DNA of 46,531 bases, from IMG/VR virus record IMGVR_UViG_3300033064_001379, positions 1-46,531 of that record, one strand, 5' to 3'. How positions within the stretch are numbered: the first letter of the stretch is position 1; each line of letters starts with the position of its first letter. The stretch comes from a virus. The notes beneath the pieces were generated by a model. The model was not told the origin of the DNA. It worked only from the letters and a program-made list of their open reading frames with translations, and made no database searches. The position numbers were made by a program, and so were the translations under genes. This document shows, piece after piece, positions 27,200 through 34,409 of this stretch.

Positions 27200-27576
27200 T
27201 TTGCTTCCCCTACCCATCTGGCATACTTTTTTGACATCCCGCACTTCTTGCAAACATGCGGGCGTCCACCGAACTGATGGAGACACCCCGAATCCTTACG
27301 TTTAAGGAGCCACGCCTTTAGGCCATGATCTGCATACAGTGTTTTCGTGGGTCGATAGCCCCTGCCATAAAGGGTGTCCATCCACACCGGCCTTATGGCA
27401 AGAGGGACATTATCAACCCTGTCCGCCAACTCCACGGTTTCCTCGGATAATCTAACGCCGGACCATTGCTTGGCTTCCTCCACCACCCTCGTATTGTGCA
27501 GGGCCCGCTTGAAGCGCCCATCCTTCACAACCCAGTACGACGGCCTGACCGATCTCAAAGCCTCGCGATGTGTCAT
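27196..27576 (-). CDS. Hypothetical protein with C-terminal zinc-binding motif
   Basis: The 126-aa protein starts at the ATG at 27576, which forms ATGA with the preceding stop. Near its C-terminus GCLHQFGGRPHVCKKCG could bind zinc through Cys/His. The body is charged and beta/alpha mixed (RPVWMDTLYGRGYRPTKTL). No family recognised. Confidence 0.6.
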   Translation of the reverse strand: MTHREALRSVRPSYWVVKDGRFKRALHNTRVVEEAKQWSGVRLSEETVELADRVDNVPLAIRPVWMDTLYGRGYRPTKTLYADHGLKAWLLKRKDSGCLHQFGGRPHVCKKCGMSKKYARWVGEAK

Positions 27577-28040
27577 GCGATCTGCCTCGCGATCAGAAGA
27601 TAGCCGTCGTTGAACATCTGGATCCTCTGCGTCTCGCTCGCCTCCGAAACCATCGGATTGGGAAGCTCCCACTGGGGATAGAAATCATCAAGATAAAACG
27701 TCGGAGAATAATACCAGCAGAAGCGATTGCCGCGCCCGTAATCACTGGAAACCGAACGGATCTCAAAAGGAATGCCGGACGGAAGGAACTCCGTGGCGCT
27801 CTCTTTCAAAAACAGGACAGCCTCCCGGCAGGCAAGCTCCATGGCCCCCTCGCGCTCGTAAACCGGCGTTGTGAAATCAGGGAAGATCCTGACCGCGGCC
27901 CCATACTCTGTCTTGCGGTTGAAATCATCGTACCAGAAATCGCCGCCGATCATCTCAAACTCTGCCGGCAACGATAGGGCCATCAGCGCAGATGCCGCGC
28001 CCGTGTGAAGAAACTTACGTCTCGAAATATCGACCGTCAT
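27573..28040 (-). CDS. Protein with twin-arginine (Tat) signal
   Basis: The 155-aa product begins MTVDISRRKFLHTG followed by ASALMALSLPAEF, a textbook Tat signal (SRRKFL, then a hydrophobic core and an Ala-rich end), implying export of the folded protein across the inner membrane. The mature part has no recognised enzyme motif (FWYDDFNRKTEY; PTFYLDDFYPQWELP). The ATG at 28040 has GAGG upstream; the earlier ATG at 28061 lacks a site. It is the first gene of the leftward virion operon. Confidence 0.7.
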   Translation of the reverse strand: MTVDISRRKFLHTGAASALMALSLPAEFEMIGGDFWYDDFNRKTEYGAAVRIFPDFTTPVYEREGAMELACREAVLFLKESATEFLPSGIPFEIRSVSSDYGRGNRFCWYYSPTFYLDDFYPQWELPNPMVSEASETQRIQMFNDGYLLIARQIA

Positions 28041-28098
28041 CTTTCTATGCCTCAAAAACATTAAAAGGAAGATGGTCGCTAATGTTTATTCGGATGAA

Positions 28099-28140
28099 TT
28101 GCATTTTCTGGCTGCAAAAGCGTAACACACTGTCGCAAGG
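28099..28140 (+). promoter_or_regulatory. Putative promoter of TIGR-like array 1, with shared operator
   Basis: TTGCAT (28099-28104), 18 nt, then TAACAC (28123-28128) points rightward into the array, which starts about 27 nt later. The same -35 hexamer is used ahead of the early operon and tas. On the minus strand, 28121-28138 reads TTGCGACAGTGTGTTACG, one of six copies of the shared 18-bp motif; this strand also faces the virion operon, so a divergent leftward promoter is plausible here. Confidence 0.5.
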
Positions 28141-28154
28141 ATAATCAATAAAAA

Positions 28155-28963
28155 AGCGCGCTCGGATAAAACGGGTGTCTGGATTACGGTGGCTCGCTTG
28201 AATTAACCGGATGTCTACGCTACGGCGGCTCGCTATTGACTATTGGGCGGCTCGGCTCTTTCGACGCGCTATCGTTTAATGGGTGCTTTGTATCAGACGG
28301 CTGAAATCACTCTTTCTTCTCGGTTGATATGTGGCTGAGTGGCACGCTTATGGAAGCAGGGTGCGGTTTGTGGATAAGACTCGCTAATTCTTGCGCGGGT
28401 GTCTTTGCTGAATTGGCGCGCTTATGGAACGCGGGTGATCATTATATGTCTCAACGCGCTTACTCACATCGGATGATGTTACTCATATCGGCGCGCTCGT
28501 GGTAGCCGGATGGTTTTTCTTAATTCACCGTGGCACGCTTCCTTCCATCGGGTGAATAGTTGATGACAGCCTCGCTTTCCATAATCGGGCGTCTCGTCTC
28601 GTTCGGCGCGCTTTTCCACAGCGGGTGAAATAAAAAAGGTGCGGCACGCATATAAGATCTCGGTAGAGGTTATCCGCTCTGGCGCGCTAATTCGATAGTG
28701 GGCGAAATTAAGTGCAATGGCTCGCTGCAACTGACTGGGTGTCTTGAACACGTTGGCACGCTTCGTCGAGCCGGATGACTTTGGTGCGTCAGCGCGCTTT
28801 GTCCCTACGGATGAATTGCCTAGATACGGCACGCTCATGTAAGTCGGGCGATATCTTGATTGGCGACACGCTTGTCCTTCGTGGGAGAAATATGAAGTGA
28901 AGGCGCGCTATTCACGAATGGGTGTCTGACGTATACCGGCGCGCTCGATCGTATCGGATGATT
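28155..28963 (+). repeat. TIGR-like array 1: about 22 guide units
   Basis: Edge boxes GGCDCGCT (8 nt) alternate with loop boxes around YGGRTGNNT (9 nt). Edges begin at 28155, 28191, 28227, 28263, 28299 (degenerate), 28341, 28378, 28415, 28453, 28490, 28532, 28569, 28605, 28643, 28681, 28719, 28755, 28791, 28828, 28865, 28902 and 28938. Most periods are 36-38 nt; two are 42. A regular unit is edge 8, spacer A 9, loop 9, spacer B 10. Examples of A and B: cggataaaa and ggattacggt; tgaattaac and acgctacggc; attgactat and cggctctttc; atcgtttaa and tgtatcagac; ttccataat and cgtctcgttc. All spacers differ. The 36-nt unit with two guide segments matches processed tigRNAs. Not CRISPR: the repeats are too short and come in two kinds. 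Confidence 0.85.
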
Positions 28964-29560
28964 TCTTTACAGTGACCAATTAAACATATCCGGAAAATAA
29001 AATAAATACCAGAAATTTTTTTGCCGAATTAAATGCGCTTAATGATTTTGGGCGAATGTACCTGTGTGGCAATTAATTAAATCATTTCACAGAGGGGAAA
29101 GCAAGGGGGGGACCATATGTAAGATCATTTAATTATAACCCCTTGACGCCAAACAGAAATTTAGGACGCTTCGTTCATCAAGAGGGCTTATCCTTTATGG
29201 CAAAAATAATAAATTAAAATTATGGGGGCAGTAAACATCCCTGCGAGTTCTCTTAATGAAGTCCCTTGACGCAAGCGGTGCGTCGAGACTTGGATCGCGT
29301 TCATATAAAGGTGCCGCCGTACCGCCTAATGCTGCGTTCATTTAATTTGTTGCGGCCTTGCATCCATGCCCTGACCGAAGCCACGAGGAAGAGCGTGCTG
29401 GATTGCTTGTGTTCGGTGGACGGGCCGCGCGCCCCCCCGGAAGTCCCCGCGACTATTCGTAGCAGGATCACGCATAATATGCATTGTGATAAATCAACAA
29501 TGGCTGATCTCTGCGCTTCCCGCCCCTTTCCATGATTATGAAACCCCTCCAACACCACAT
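28964..29560. other. Non-coding region downstream of array 1
   Basis: No frame here has a ribosome site and protein-like composition. It is AT-rich up to about 29240, with an inverted pair ttaattaaat (29073-29082) and atttaattat (29127-29136), and a 13-bp segment aattaattaaatc (29071-29083) that recurs at 30112-30124. Two ccttgacgc copies lie near 29140 and 29263. It may hold an array terminator, packaging site or replication element; nothing decides between these. Confidence 0.4.
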
Positions 29561-29567
29561 ATGGTGT

Positions 29568-30062
29568 CTAATGCTTCGTTTCTGTCGCTGCGGCGATCGC
29601 CGCCCCTGCCGCCGCCCCGATGTCTGTCCGGAGCCAATCAGGAGCCAGATCCGCTGGCTGGACCTTGAGACCGCCGCTGATGTCCACCTGAGCGCGATCA
29701 CCATACTTACTGGGAGCGAGGCGTCCCGCTGCCCATTTCAAGGTGTCAATCAAGACGCGATCAGCGTTTGCTCTCTTTGGGTCTGTGTTTCGAGCAATAT
29801 CAAGCGCTTCGGCAAAGAAACTGTCGGCTTGAGCCGACCGCGCCCGGGCGTAGCGCTCAAAGAACTGCTCTAACTCTTTAGAAGCTGTTCCGTCGTTCTT
29901 TTCGCCCTTTGTCAGCCATCCATAGATTGTTGCCTGATGTGGCATGTCTGTCATGCGGTTTATATCGGTCATTGTTTTACCGTTTGCGATCAGGGCGCAT
30001 ATTTTCATACCGAGTTCGGGAGTGAAGAGAGAAGGTCGTCCACCTTTTGATTTATCAGTCAT
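29568..30062 (-). CDS. Terminase small subunit (Sf6-like)
   Basis: The 164-aa protein has the Sf6-type TerS layout: GGRPSLFTPELGMKICALIA, a helix-turn-helix (MTDINRMTDMPHQATIYGWL), the FFERYARARSAQADSFFAE segment, then LKWAAGRLAPSKYGDR, and an Ala-rich tail. It binds the packaging start site and feeds TerL. Unusually, it is separated from TerL (26428) by the array, the Tat-protein gene and other small genes. Its promoter is probably within 30198-30250. Confidence 0.85.
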   Translation of the reverse strand: MTDKSKGGRPSLFTPELGMKICALIANGKTMTDINRMTDMPHQATIYGWLTKGEKNDGTASKELEQFFERYARARSAQADSFFAEALDIARNTDPKRANADRVLIDTLKWAAGRLAPSKYGDRAQVDISGGLKVQPADLAPDWLRTDIGAAAGAAIAAATETKH

Positions 30063-30197
30063 TTGATTTGTGTCCGGTCATTGGTGGTGTTTGTTTCTTC
30101 CAGATTAAATGAATTAATTAAATCCTGATTTCTTTTTTACAAGTGTGGGGAAGCTGTCTATGTATGAGACTGATATCCCCGAGGGATTATAAGGGGG

Positions 30198-30300
30198 AAG
30201 ATAGCACGGGTTGTTTTGTGTTTGTCAAGGGGGTTAACAGTGTGTTGCAGATAGGTGTTGCATTGTGTGCTACACTCTGTTAACATTATTGTTAATGGGG
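30198..30300. promoter_or_regulatory. Divergent promoter/operator region between TerS and the early operon
   Basis: Rightward: TTGCAT (30258-30263), 17 nt, TAACAT (30281-30286), a good promoter for the 30412 operon. Shared motif copies: plus strand 30267-30284 (GTGCTACACTCTGTTAAC, over the -10) and minus strand 30233-30250 (CTGCAACACACTGTTAAC). A perfect palindrome ttaacattattgttaa follows at 30280-30295. Leftward: TTGACA (complement of 30223-30228) with TATCTT after 19 nt is a weaker candidate for TerS. Confidence 0.6.
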
Positions 30301-30399
30301 CTCTGGGAATAGCTGATCTGGCACGATCCTCCGGCTTGGAGGTGGACCTACCCTAAAGATAATTATTATGTGCATTGGCTTTGATGAATCCCTCTAGCC
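30301..30399 (+). other. Leader of the early operon with a GC hairpin
   Basis: The transcribed leader holds CCTCC-ggctt-GGAGG near 30330-30344, a small stem-loop, followed by AT-rich sequence. No open frame with a ribosome site was seen. It could regulate translation of the first gene or be incidental. Confidence 0.35.
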
Positions 30400-30411
30400 T
30401 TGGAGTTTATC

Positions 30412-30657
30412 ATGGCAATCCAACATCACACGTTTAGCAATGGTGGGCATGTTGTCCATCGTCAAACAATGCCCGGTTCGCTCTGCCGGTTTAGTGTCTG
30501 GTACAACGACATGAACATGGTGCTGGACATCGAACGCATTGACAGACTGCACCGATCATATCCAGCGACCGCCGCGCAACGGGCATACTTTGAGCGGCAT
30601 CTGCCGGTTTGCATACTGCCGATACCGAAACGTAATGCTTGGGCAGATCGCGCCTAA
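30412..30657 (+). CDS. Small hypothetical early protein
   Basis: An 81-aa protein starting at the ATG at 30412, preceded by GGAG. It contains SLCRFSVWYNDMNMVLDIERIDR and is His-rich at the N-terminus. First gene of the rightward operon, followed by a CCCCC-TTCG-GGGGG stem-loop. No family recognised. Confidence 0.6.
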   Translation: MAIQHHTFSNGGHVVHRQTMPGSLCRFSVWYNDMNMVLDIERIDRLHRSYPATAAQRAYFERHLPVCILPIPKRNAWADRA

Positions 30658-30749
30658 ACCCCAACCTCTCCCCCTTCGGGGGGATTCTTTCAAGCCAATG
30701 CATCTGAATTTAGGTGAGCCTGTCTTTAACCTTAGAGGGAGTACCACCG

Positions 30750-31154
30750 ATGTTTAAGCCATTTCCGACTGAGACACCATGGGGCCGCGCCGATACCGTT
30801 GAACAGATTGCCGAGGGTATGTGGTTTTGCTCTACGCCTTCTCATGGCGGCGTTGCGCTTGACTTCAATCATGCTGAGCGCGTCCCTAACGACATCGTAC
30901 CATTTACCGGGGACCGTCGTTTCTGGGAAGAGGACTGCGACTGGGTTATTCCGCTGGCGTTGTTCCGCGATGAACTGCCGCCGAGCAAGCGCAACGATAT
31001 CGCATTGATCATGCGTTGCCTTGAGCATCATCCTATCGAAGCCCAGCAGGCCATCCATGCGGCGACCGACGGCGCATTGCTCTCCGAGATGATGGAGACG
31101 CCCGAGACACTGACCGACACCCTTCGGGCTGTCGGCTTCAACGTCCCTGCTTAA
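30750..31154 (+). CDS. DUF7007-like protein
   Basis: The 134-aa product begins FPTETPWGRADTVEQIAEG followed by MWFCSTPSHGGVAL, a pattern I associate with the DUF7007-type family found in phages and plasmids of Pseudomonadota. It also has WEEDCDWVIPLALF and an acidic C-terminal helix. Its function is unknown. AGAGGGAG lies upstream of the ATG. A hairpin (CCGCCacgtTGGCGG region) follows the gene. Confidence 0.65.
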   Translation: MFKPFPTETPWGRADTVEQIAEGMWFCSTPSHGGVALDFNHAERVPNDIVPFTGDRRFWEEDCDWVIPLALFRDELPPSKRNDIALIMRCLEHHPIEAQQAIHAATDGALLSEMMETPETLTDTLRAVGFNVPA

Positions 31155-31215
31155 CCTTCCAAGGGTCCGCCACGTTGGCGGGCTCGCCTAAATTCAGCAG
31201 AGAGAGGAGAGGACG

Positions 31216-31752
31216 ATGACCAAATCATTTGGTTTCTTAGTTGAGACAGTCAACGTTTACGGAACGGACAAGGTTCAGGCGCGCGTTATGGTCCGCGAGA
31301 GCGACCGTCAATCGCCGCTGAATCCGGGCTCCGATCCTTTTTACCATTGGCATGAGGGATGCCCCAAGGCTCTTGAGGGCTTGTTGTTCGACGGGCTCCG
31401 CTTGGAGTGCTGGTATTCTGATATGGGTACTGTTGTGCTGGTGGGCGGAACGACACCGGAATACATGGATGTTTATTCCATTGACGAGCGCAAGGCCGTT
31501 GCCATGGCCAAGACGTTGAAACGTGTCAATCGGGCGATCCAGAAAGCCGAGGCGAACGAGCCCGGAGATGCTTTCGTTGCAATGGCGAAGGCTTTGGGTC
31601 TGACCTTTGCGGTAACGCGAGTCAAGAATGACCGGAATGGATCATCCTACGAGGATTCGGATTGGTTCTTTTCGTCCATCGAATATGGCCGCAATGTTCT
31701 GCGGCGTATGATCGTTGATATCCATCCCCACAAGGATGAAGCCGCTGCGTGA
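31216..31752 (+). CDS. Hypothetical early protein
   Basis: A 178-aa protein with a beta-rich N-terminal half (FGFLVETVNVYGTDKVQARV; LVGGTTPEYMDVY) and a helical C-terminal half ending in an alanine-rich tail. The strong site GAGAGGAGAGG precedes the ATG. Followed by a GCCGGGG-CCCCGGC stem-loop. No family recognised. Confidence 0.6.
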   Translation: MTKSFGFLVETVNVYGTDKVQARVMVRESDRQSPLNPGSDPFYHWHEGCPKALEGLLFDGLRLECWYSDMGTVVLVGGTTPEYMDVYSIDERKAVAMAKTLKRVNRAIQKAEANEPGDAFVAMAKALGLTFAVTRVKNDRNGSSYEDSDWFFSSIEYGRNVLRRMIVDIHPHKDEAAA

Positions 31753-31818
31753 CATTTGCTCTGCCGGGGGTTGAGGATCCCCGGCATTGTTAATTTCACT
31801 GAGAGATGAGAGAGGACG

Positions 31819-32019
31819 ATGAAAACAAAGTGTGAAGACTGCCGGTACTTCGAGGAAAAGCCACCGGGCGCAGCGAGCGGCGAGTGCCGATACCATCCGC
31901 CGCGCGCGATTGCCAACGTAGGCAATGACGACCGGACCTTTAACCATACGGTCTGGCCTGAGGTTGTTCATTCTGATTGGTGCGCCCGAGGAACGCCCCA
32001 CGATCTATCCAACGGTTAA
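31819..32019 (+). CDS. Small Cys-rich protein (CxxC..C..C type)
   Basis: The 66-aa product has CEDCRYFEEKPPGAASGECRY, then PPRAIANVG and a terminal SDWCARG, four cysteines likely to bind zinc. It is a paralogue in pattern of the proteins at 42489-42713 and 45840-46103: an N-terminal CxxC, a middle Cys, a YPP or equivalent, and a final WC. Function unknown. Confidence 0.6.
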   Translation: MKTKCEDCRYFEEKPPGAASGECRYHPPRAIANVGNDDRTFNHTVWPEVVHSDWCARGTPHDLSNG

Positions 32020-32190
32020 ACCCCTAAACTGGGGGGAAACGGTCGAATTTGGCTGTTTCCCCATTTTTCCGACCGCTACAGAGCGTCGCACAGAGCCAAG
32101 TCGATGCATTTAGGTGTACGGGTAGCAGAGATAATGAAGGCCCTGAGCGGGCTTTTATTTTTTGTGCCACCACCAAAGGAGAGGAAGACC

Positions 32191-32835
32191 ATGTTTAAGA
32201 TTCAGACCAGATACTTGCTCGCGGCGTTGCCTTTCGTATCCACCGAGGAAACCCGCTACTATTTGACCGGTGTTCATTTTGAAACGCACAAGGACGGCGT
32301 TATTGTCGTTGCGACCGACGGACACGTAGCCTTCGCCGCACTCGACAACACCGGCAGCGCGCCAAGTGAATCCGCGATCTACCCACTGACCAAGGAATTG
32401 TTGGCAGCGTGTAAGGCCCAGCGACACGACGGTAGCGACCGCTACGCGCTGATCGACGGAAAACAATGGCAAGTCGGAGTTTATCGTGACGATGTTTTTG
32501 ATCCGCTGGCTATTGGCATGATCGAACCTATCGACGGAACGTTTCCAGATTGGCGGCGCATTGTCCCCAACGGTATGACGGGAAGCGCCGGGGGCGTGAC
32601 GTTTAACCCGAACCTGATGGTCCGCTTCGAGAAGGCCGCGAAGGCTTTGGGAGTTAATGGCTGCACGTTCCTGTTAAACGGTCCCACTGATCCGGCGCTG
32701 GTTGGCTTTGGGACTTCCGTCAAGGCTTTCGGTGTGTTGATGCCAATGCGGGGGCCTATTGGTGAAGACCCTGCGGGCTGGCTTCGCAAACCGAAAGCCA
32801 AGGCCAAGCCGAAGAAAGCCGCAAAAGCCGCTTAG
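32191..32835 (+). CDS. Sliding-clamp-like (DnaN-like) protein, short form
   Basis: The 214-aa protein has TRYYLTGVHFETHKDG followed by VVATDGHVAFAAL, the signature strand and DGH loop of bacterial beta clamps (aTDGhRLA), and a second domain-like segment (TFPDWRRIVPNG). It is far shorter than host DnaN (about 366 aa), so it would need three subunits or a different ring. C-terminal Lys/Ala tail is basic. AAAGGAGAGGAAG lies upstream of the ATG. A replication role fits the DnaB and initiator genes nearby. Confidence 0.65.
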   Translation: MFKIQTRYLLAALPFVSTEETRYYLTGVHFETHKDGVIVVATDGHVAFAALDNTGSAPSESAIYPLTKELLAACKAQRHDGSDRYALIDGKQWQVGVYRDDVFDPLAIGMIEPIDGTFPDWRRIVPNGMTGSAGGVTFNPNLMVRFEKAAKALGVNGCTFLLNGPTDPALVGFGTSVKAFGVLMPMRGPIGEDPAGWLRKPKAKAKPKKAAKAA

Positions 32836-32901
32836 TGATATCAACCTTGCGCCCCCTCAGGGGGGCGTCTTGTTGATACCACCAGAGAGAGGAAGAAAAC
32901 C

Positions 32902-33348
32902 ATGAAGACCTTTTTGATTGATCCGACCACCCGCAAGGTTTCCGAGGTTGACTACGACGGGGACTTTCGCAAGATCTACGAACTGATCGACTGCCGCATG
33001 TTTACGTGCGTCTATCCAAAGGGCTGGCCTGATGGTTCAGTTCTGTTTCTGGATGACGAGGGCCTGTTTGTCGAGGGGCAGACCTTTTTCATTCTCGAAG
33101 GATATCCCCAGCCGCTCGCCGGTAAGGCTCTGGTCATGGGGACGGACGAGGAAGGTGAGAGCATGGACGCGCCGGTTTCACTGGCTCTCCTTAAAACGCC
33201 CAACCTGATTCGCTGGTGTGATCGCAACACCGCCGCGCTGTATGCGAAGATGGGCTTCTTTGACACCACGGTCACGAGTTGGGATGGTGATGGTGGCGTT
33301 GCTGAGACGAAGAAACTCACCGACGGCGACAAACTTTTCAACGGGTGA
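32902..33348 (+). CDS. Hypothetical early protein (DUF3846-like)
   Basis: The 148-aa protein starts with a basic/acidic N-terminal beta region (DGDFRKIYELIDCRMFTCVY) and LFLDDEGLFVEGQ, somewhat like the DUF3846 phage family. The assignment is tentative. A GAGAGAGGAAG site precedes the ATG; a GCGCCCCCTCAGGGGGG stem-loop lies between it and the clamp gene. Confidence 0.55.
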   Translation: MKTFLIDPTTRKVSEVDYDGDFRKIYELIDCRMFTCVYPKGWPDGSVLFLDDEGLFVEGQTFFILEGYPQPLAGKALVMGTDEEGESMDAPVSLALLKTPNLIRWCDRNTAALYAKMGFFDTTVTSWDGDGGVAETKKLTDGDKLFNG

Positions 33349-33349
33349 T

Positions 33350-33382
33350 AATCCCCCTGCCGCCCAGAACGGGCGGTTTTGG
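33350..33382 (+). terminator. Stem-loop after the clamp/DUF3846 genes
   Basis: CCGCCC-agaa-CGGGCGG followed by TTTTGG on the plus strand resembles an intrinsic terminator with a short T tract. It lies just upstream of array 2, limiting read-through on the strand opposite to the array's inferred sense strand. Confidence 0.5.
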
Positions 33383-33422
33383 AATTACCACCGCCAATGA
33401 AGGGAAATCAACCGTCAATGCC

Positions 33423-33680
33423 GAGCGACCATATTTCAACCAATGCCGCGTAGCGAGCCAACGAGCTAGAGACACCCAGATTACCTAAGCGAGCCACGGC
33501 TCAAGACCTCACCCTAGTCCCACTAGCGAGCCACCTTTCTTCTTATTTCACCCGACGGGGACAAGCGAGCCATTACCCCCAACAACACCCACTAAAATAT
33601 AGCGCGCCGTAGATTTGTAGACACCCAATAACCGGAAGCGCGCCATCTTTTCCAAGACATCCAGTGAGAAGTAGCGACAA
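33423..33680 (-). repeat. TIGR-like array 2: about 7 guide units, opposite orientation
   Basis: Read on the minus strand, edges GGCGCGCT or GGCTCGCT lie at 33637-33644, 33601-33608, 33564-33571, 33525-33532, 33488-33495 and 33452-33459, with degenerate outer edges at 33673-33680 and 33423-33430. Loops (TGGGTGTCT, CGGGTGAAA and relatives) sit between them. Spacer A is 9 nt in every unit; spacer B is 10-13. Examples: acttctcac and tggaaaagat; tccggttat and acaaatctac; taggtaatc and ctagctcgtt. None matches array 1. No clear promoter is seen upstream on the minus strand; it may be driven from further right. Confidence 0.8.
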
Positions 33681-33699
33681 CACAACGAAAGGAAAGACC

Positions 33700-34329
33700 A
33701 TGACAGAGAAAACCGTTTCCTTGGCGTGTCCAAGCTGCGGAAATAACCAGAACTTTTCCGCCAAGTTTGCTTTGACCGTCACAATCAATCCAAGCGGCGA
33801 TTTTACCCCGCATTTCAACAGGCTTGACGAGTTGGCAGCAAGCGAAAGCATCGTCTGCGACGAGTGCGGATACAAGGCCACACCCATCGACTTTAAGCCT
33901 GATCCCAAGGAGGAGCGCTACGCCGATATCGAGGTTATGCTTGCTGAAAATTCGTCCCAGTATGCGAGCATCACCGTTTGCGGACCCGTTGATGATCCTG
34001 AAAAGTTAGAATCCATCATCGTAGATTGGATCGCGGACGGGGGGAATTGCATCCCGTGGGAAAACGGCGAAAACGACTTCGGCCTTCGCATTGTCGAAGC
34101 CAACTGTATGCGTCTCGCTGGCGGGACACAGCTACTTCAAAATGTCAGCCTCGATCCCGAGTATGACAAACTGTATGCGTCGGCTGATCTGGTGCGCGAT
34201 ATCGCCGCATCCAATGCGCCCTTGGTACACAGGTTTTACACGGACAAGGCCCGGGAGATCTTCCCTGAGCTAAATCCAAACAAGCCGAATCCGCTACCCG
34301 ATCCAGAGCCCCACTCTGAGGACGGGTAA
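33700..34329 (+). CDS. Zinc-ribbon hypothetical protein
   Basis: A 209-aa protein starting MTEKTVSLACPSCGNNQNF, with a second pair VCDECGYKATP near residue 55, so a four-Cys zinc ribbon split by a beta segment. The C-terminal part is mixed alpha/beta (DPEKLESIIVDWIADGGNC). AAAGGAAAG precedes the ATG. Last gene of the rightward early operon. Confidence 0.65.
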   Translation: MTEKTVSLACPSCGNNQNFSAKFALTVTINPSGDFTPHFNRLDELAASESIVCDECGYKATPIDFKPDPKEERYADIEVMLAENSSQYASITVCGPVDDPEKLESIIVDWIADGGNCIPWENGENDFGLRIVEANCMRLAGGTQLLQNVSLDPEYDKLYASADLVRDIAASNAPLVHRFYTDKAREIFPELNPNKPNPLPDPEPHSEDG

Positions 34330-34336
34330 CGGAAGA

Positions 34337-34370
34337 GAGGGGGAGCCTAACGGTTCCCCCTCTTTTTTTT
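34337..34370 (+). terminator. Rho-independent terminator
   Basis: An 11-bp stem, GAGGGGGAGCC with GGTTCCCCCTC, a TAAC loop, and eight T residues. It closes the rightward early operon and separates it from the leftward tas operon that ends at 34410. Confidence 0.9.
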
Positions 34371-34409
34371 GCGCTGGTTTTTGATGGATGGATAAAGGTT
34401 AGCGGCGAT

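Noticed and set aside
28479-28838. 119-codon minus-strand frame across array 1
   Set aside because: It is made of translated boxes, has no ribosome site, and runs through variable guides.
28155-28963. CRISPR array
   Set aside because: Boxes are only 8-9 nt, come in two alternating types, and spacers are 9-10 nt; no cas genes are present.
28155-28963. Replication iterons or a partition site
   Set aside because: The variable segments are all different and the boxes alternate at fixed distances; real iterons of this phage are the 12-bp repeats at 37229-37402.
29266-29535. 89-codon plus-strand frame in the non-coding region
   Set aside because: No ribosome site, unusual composition, overlaps frames on the other strand with no better support.
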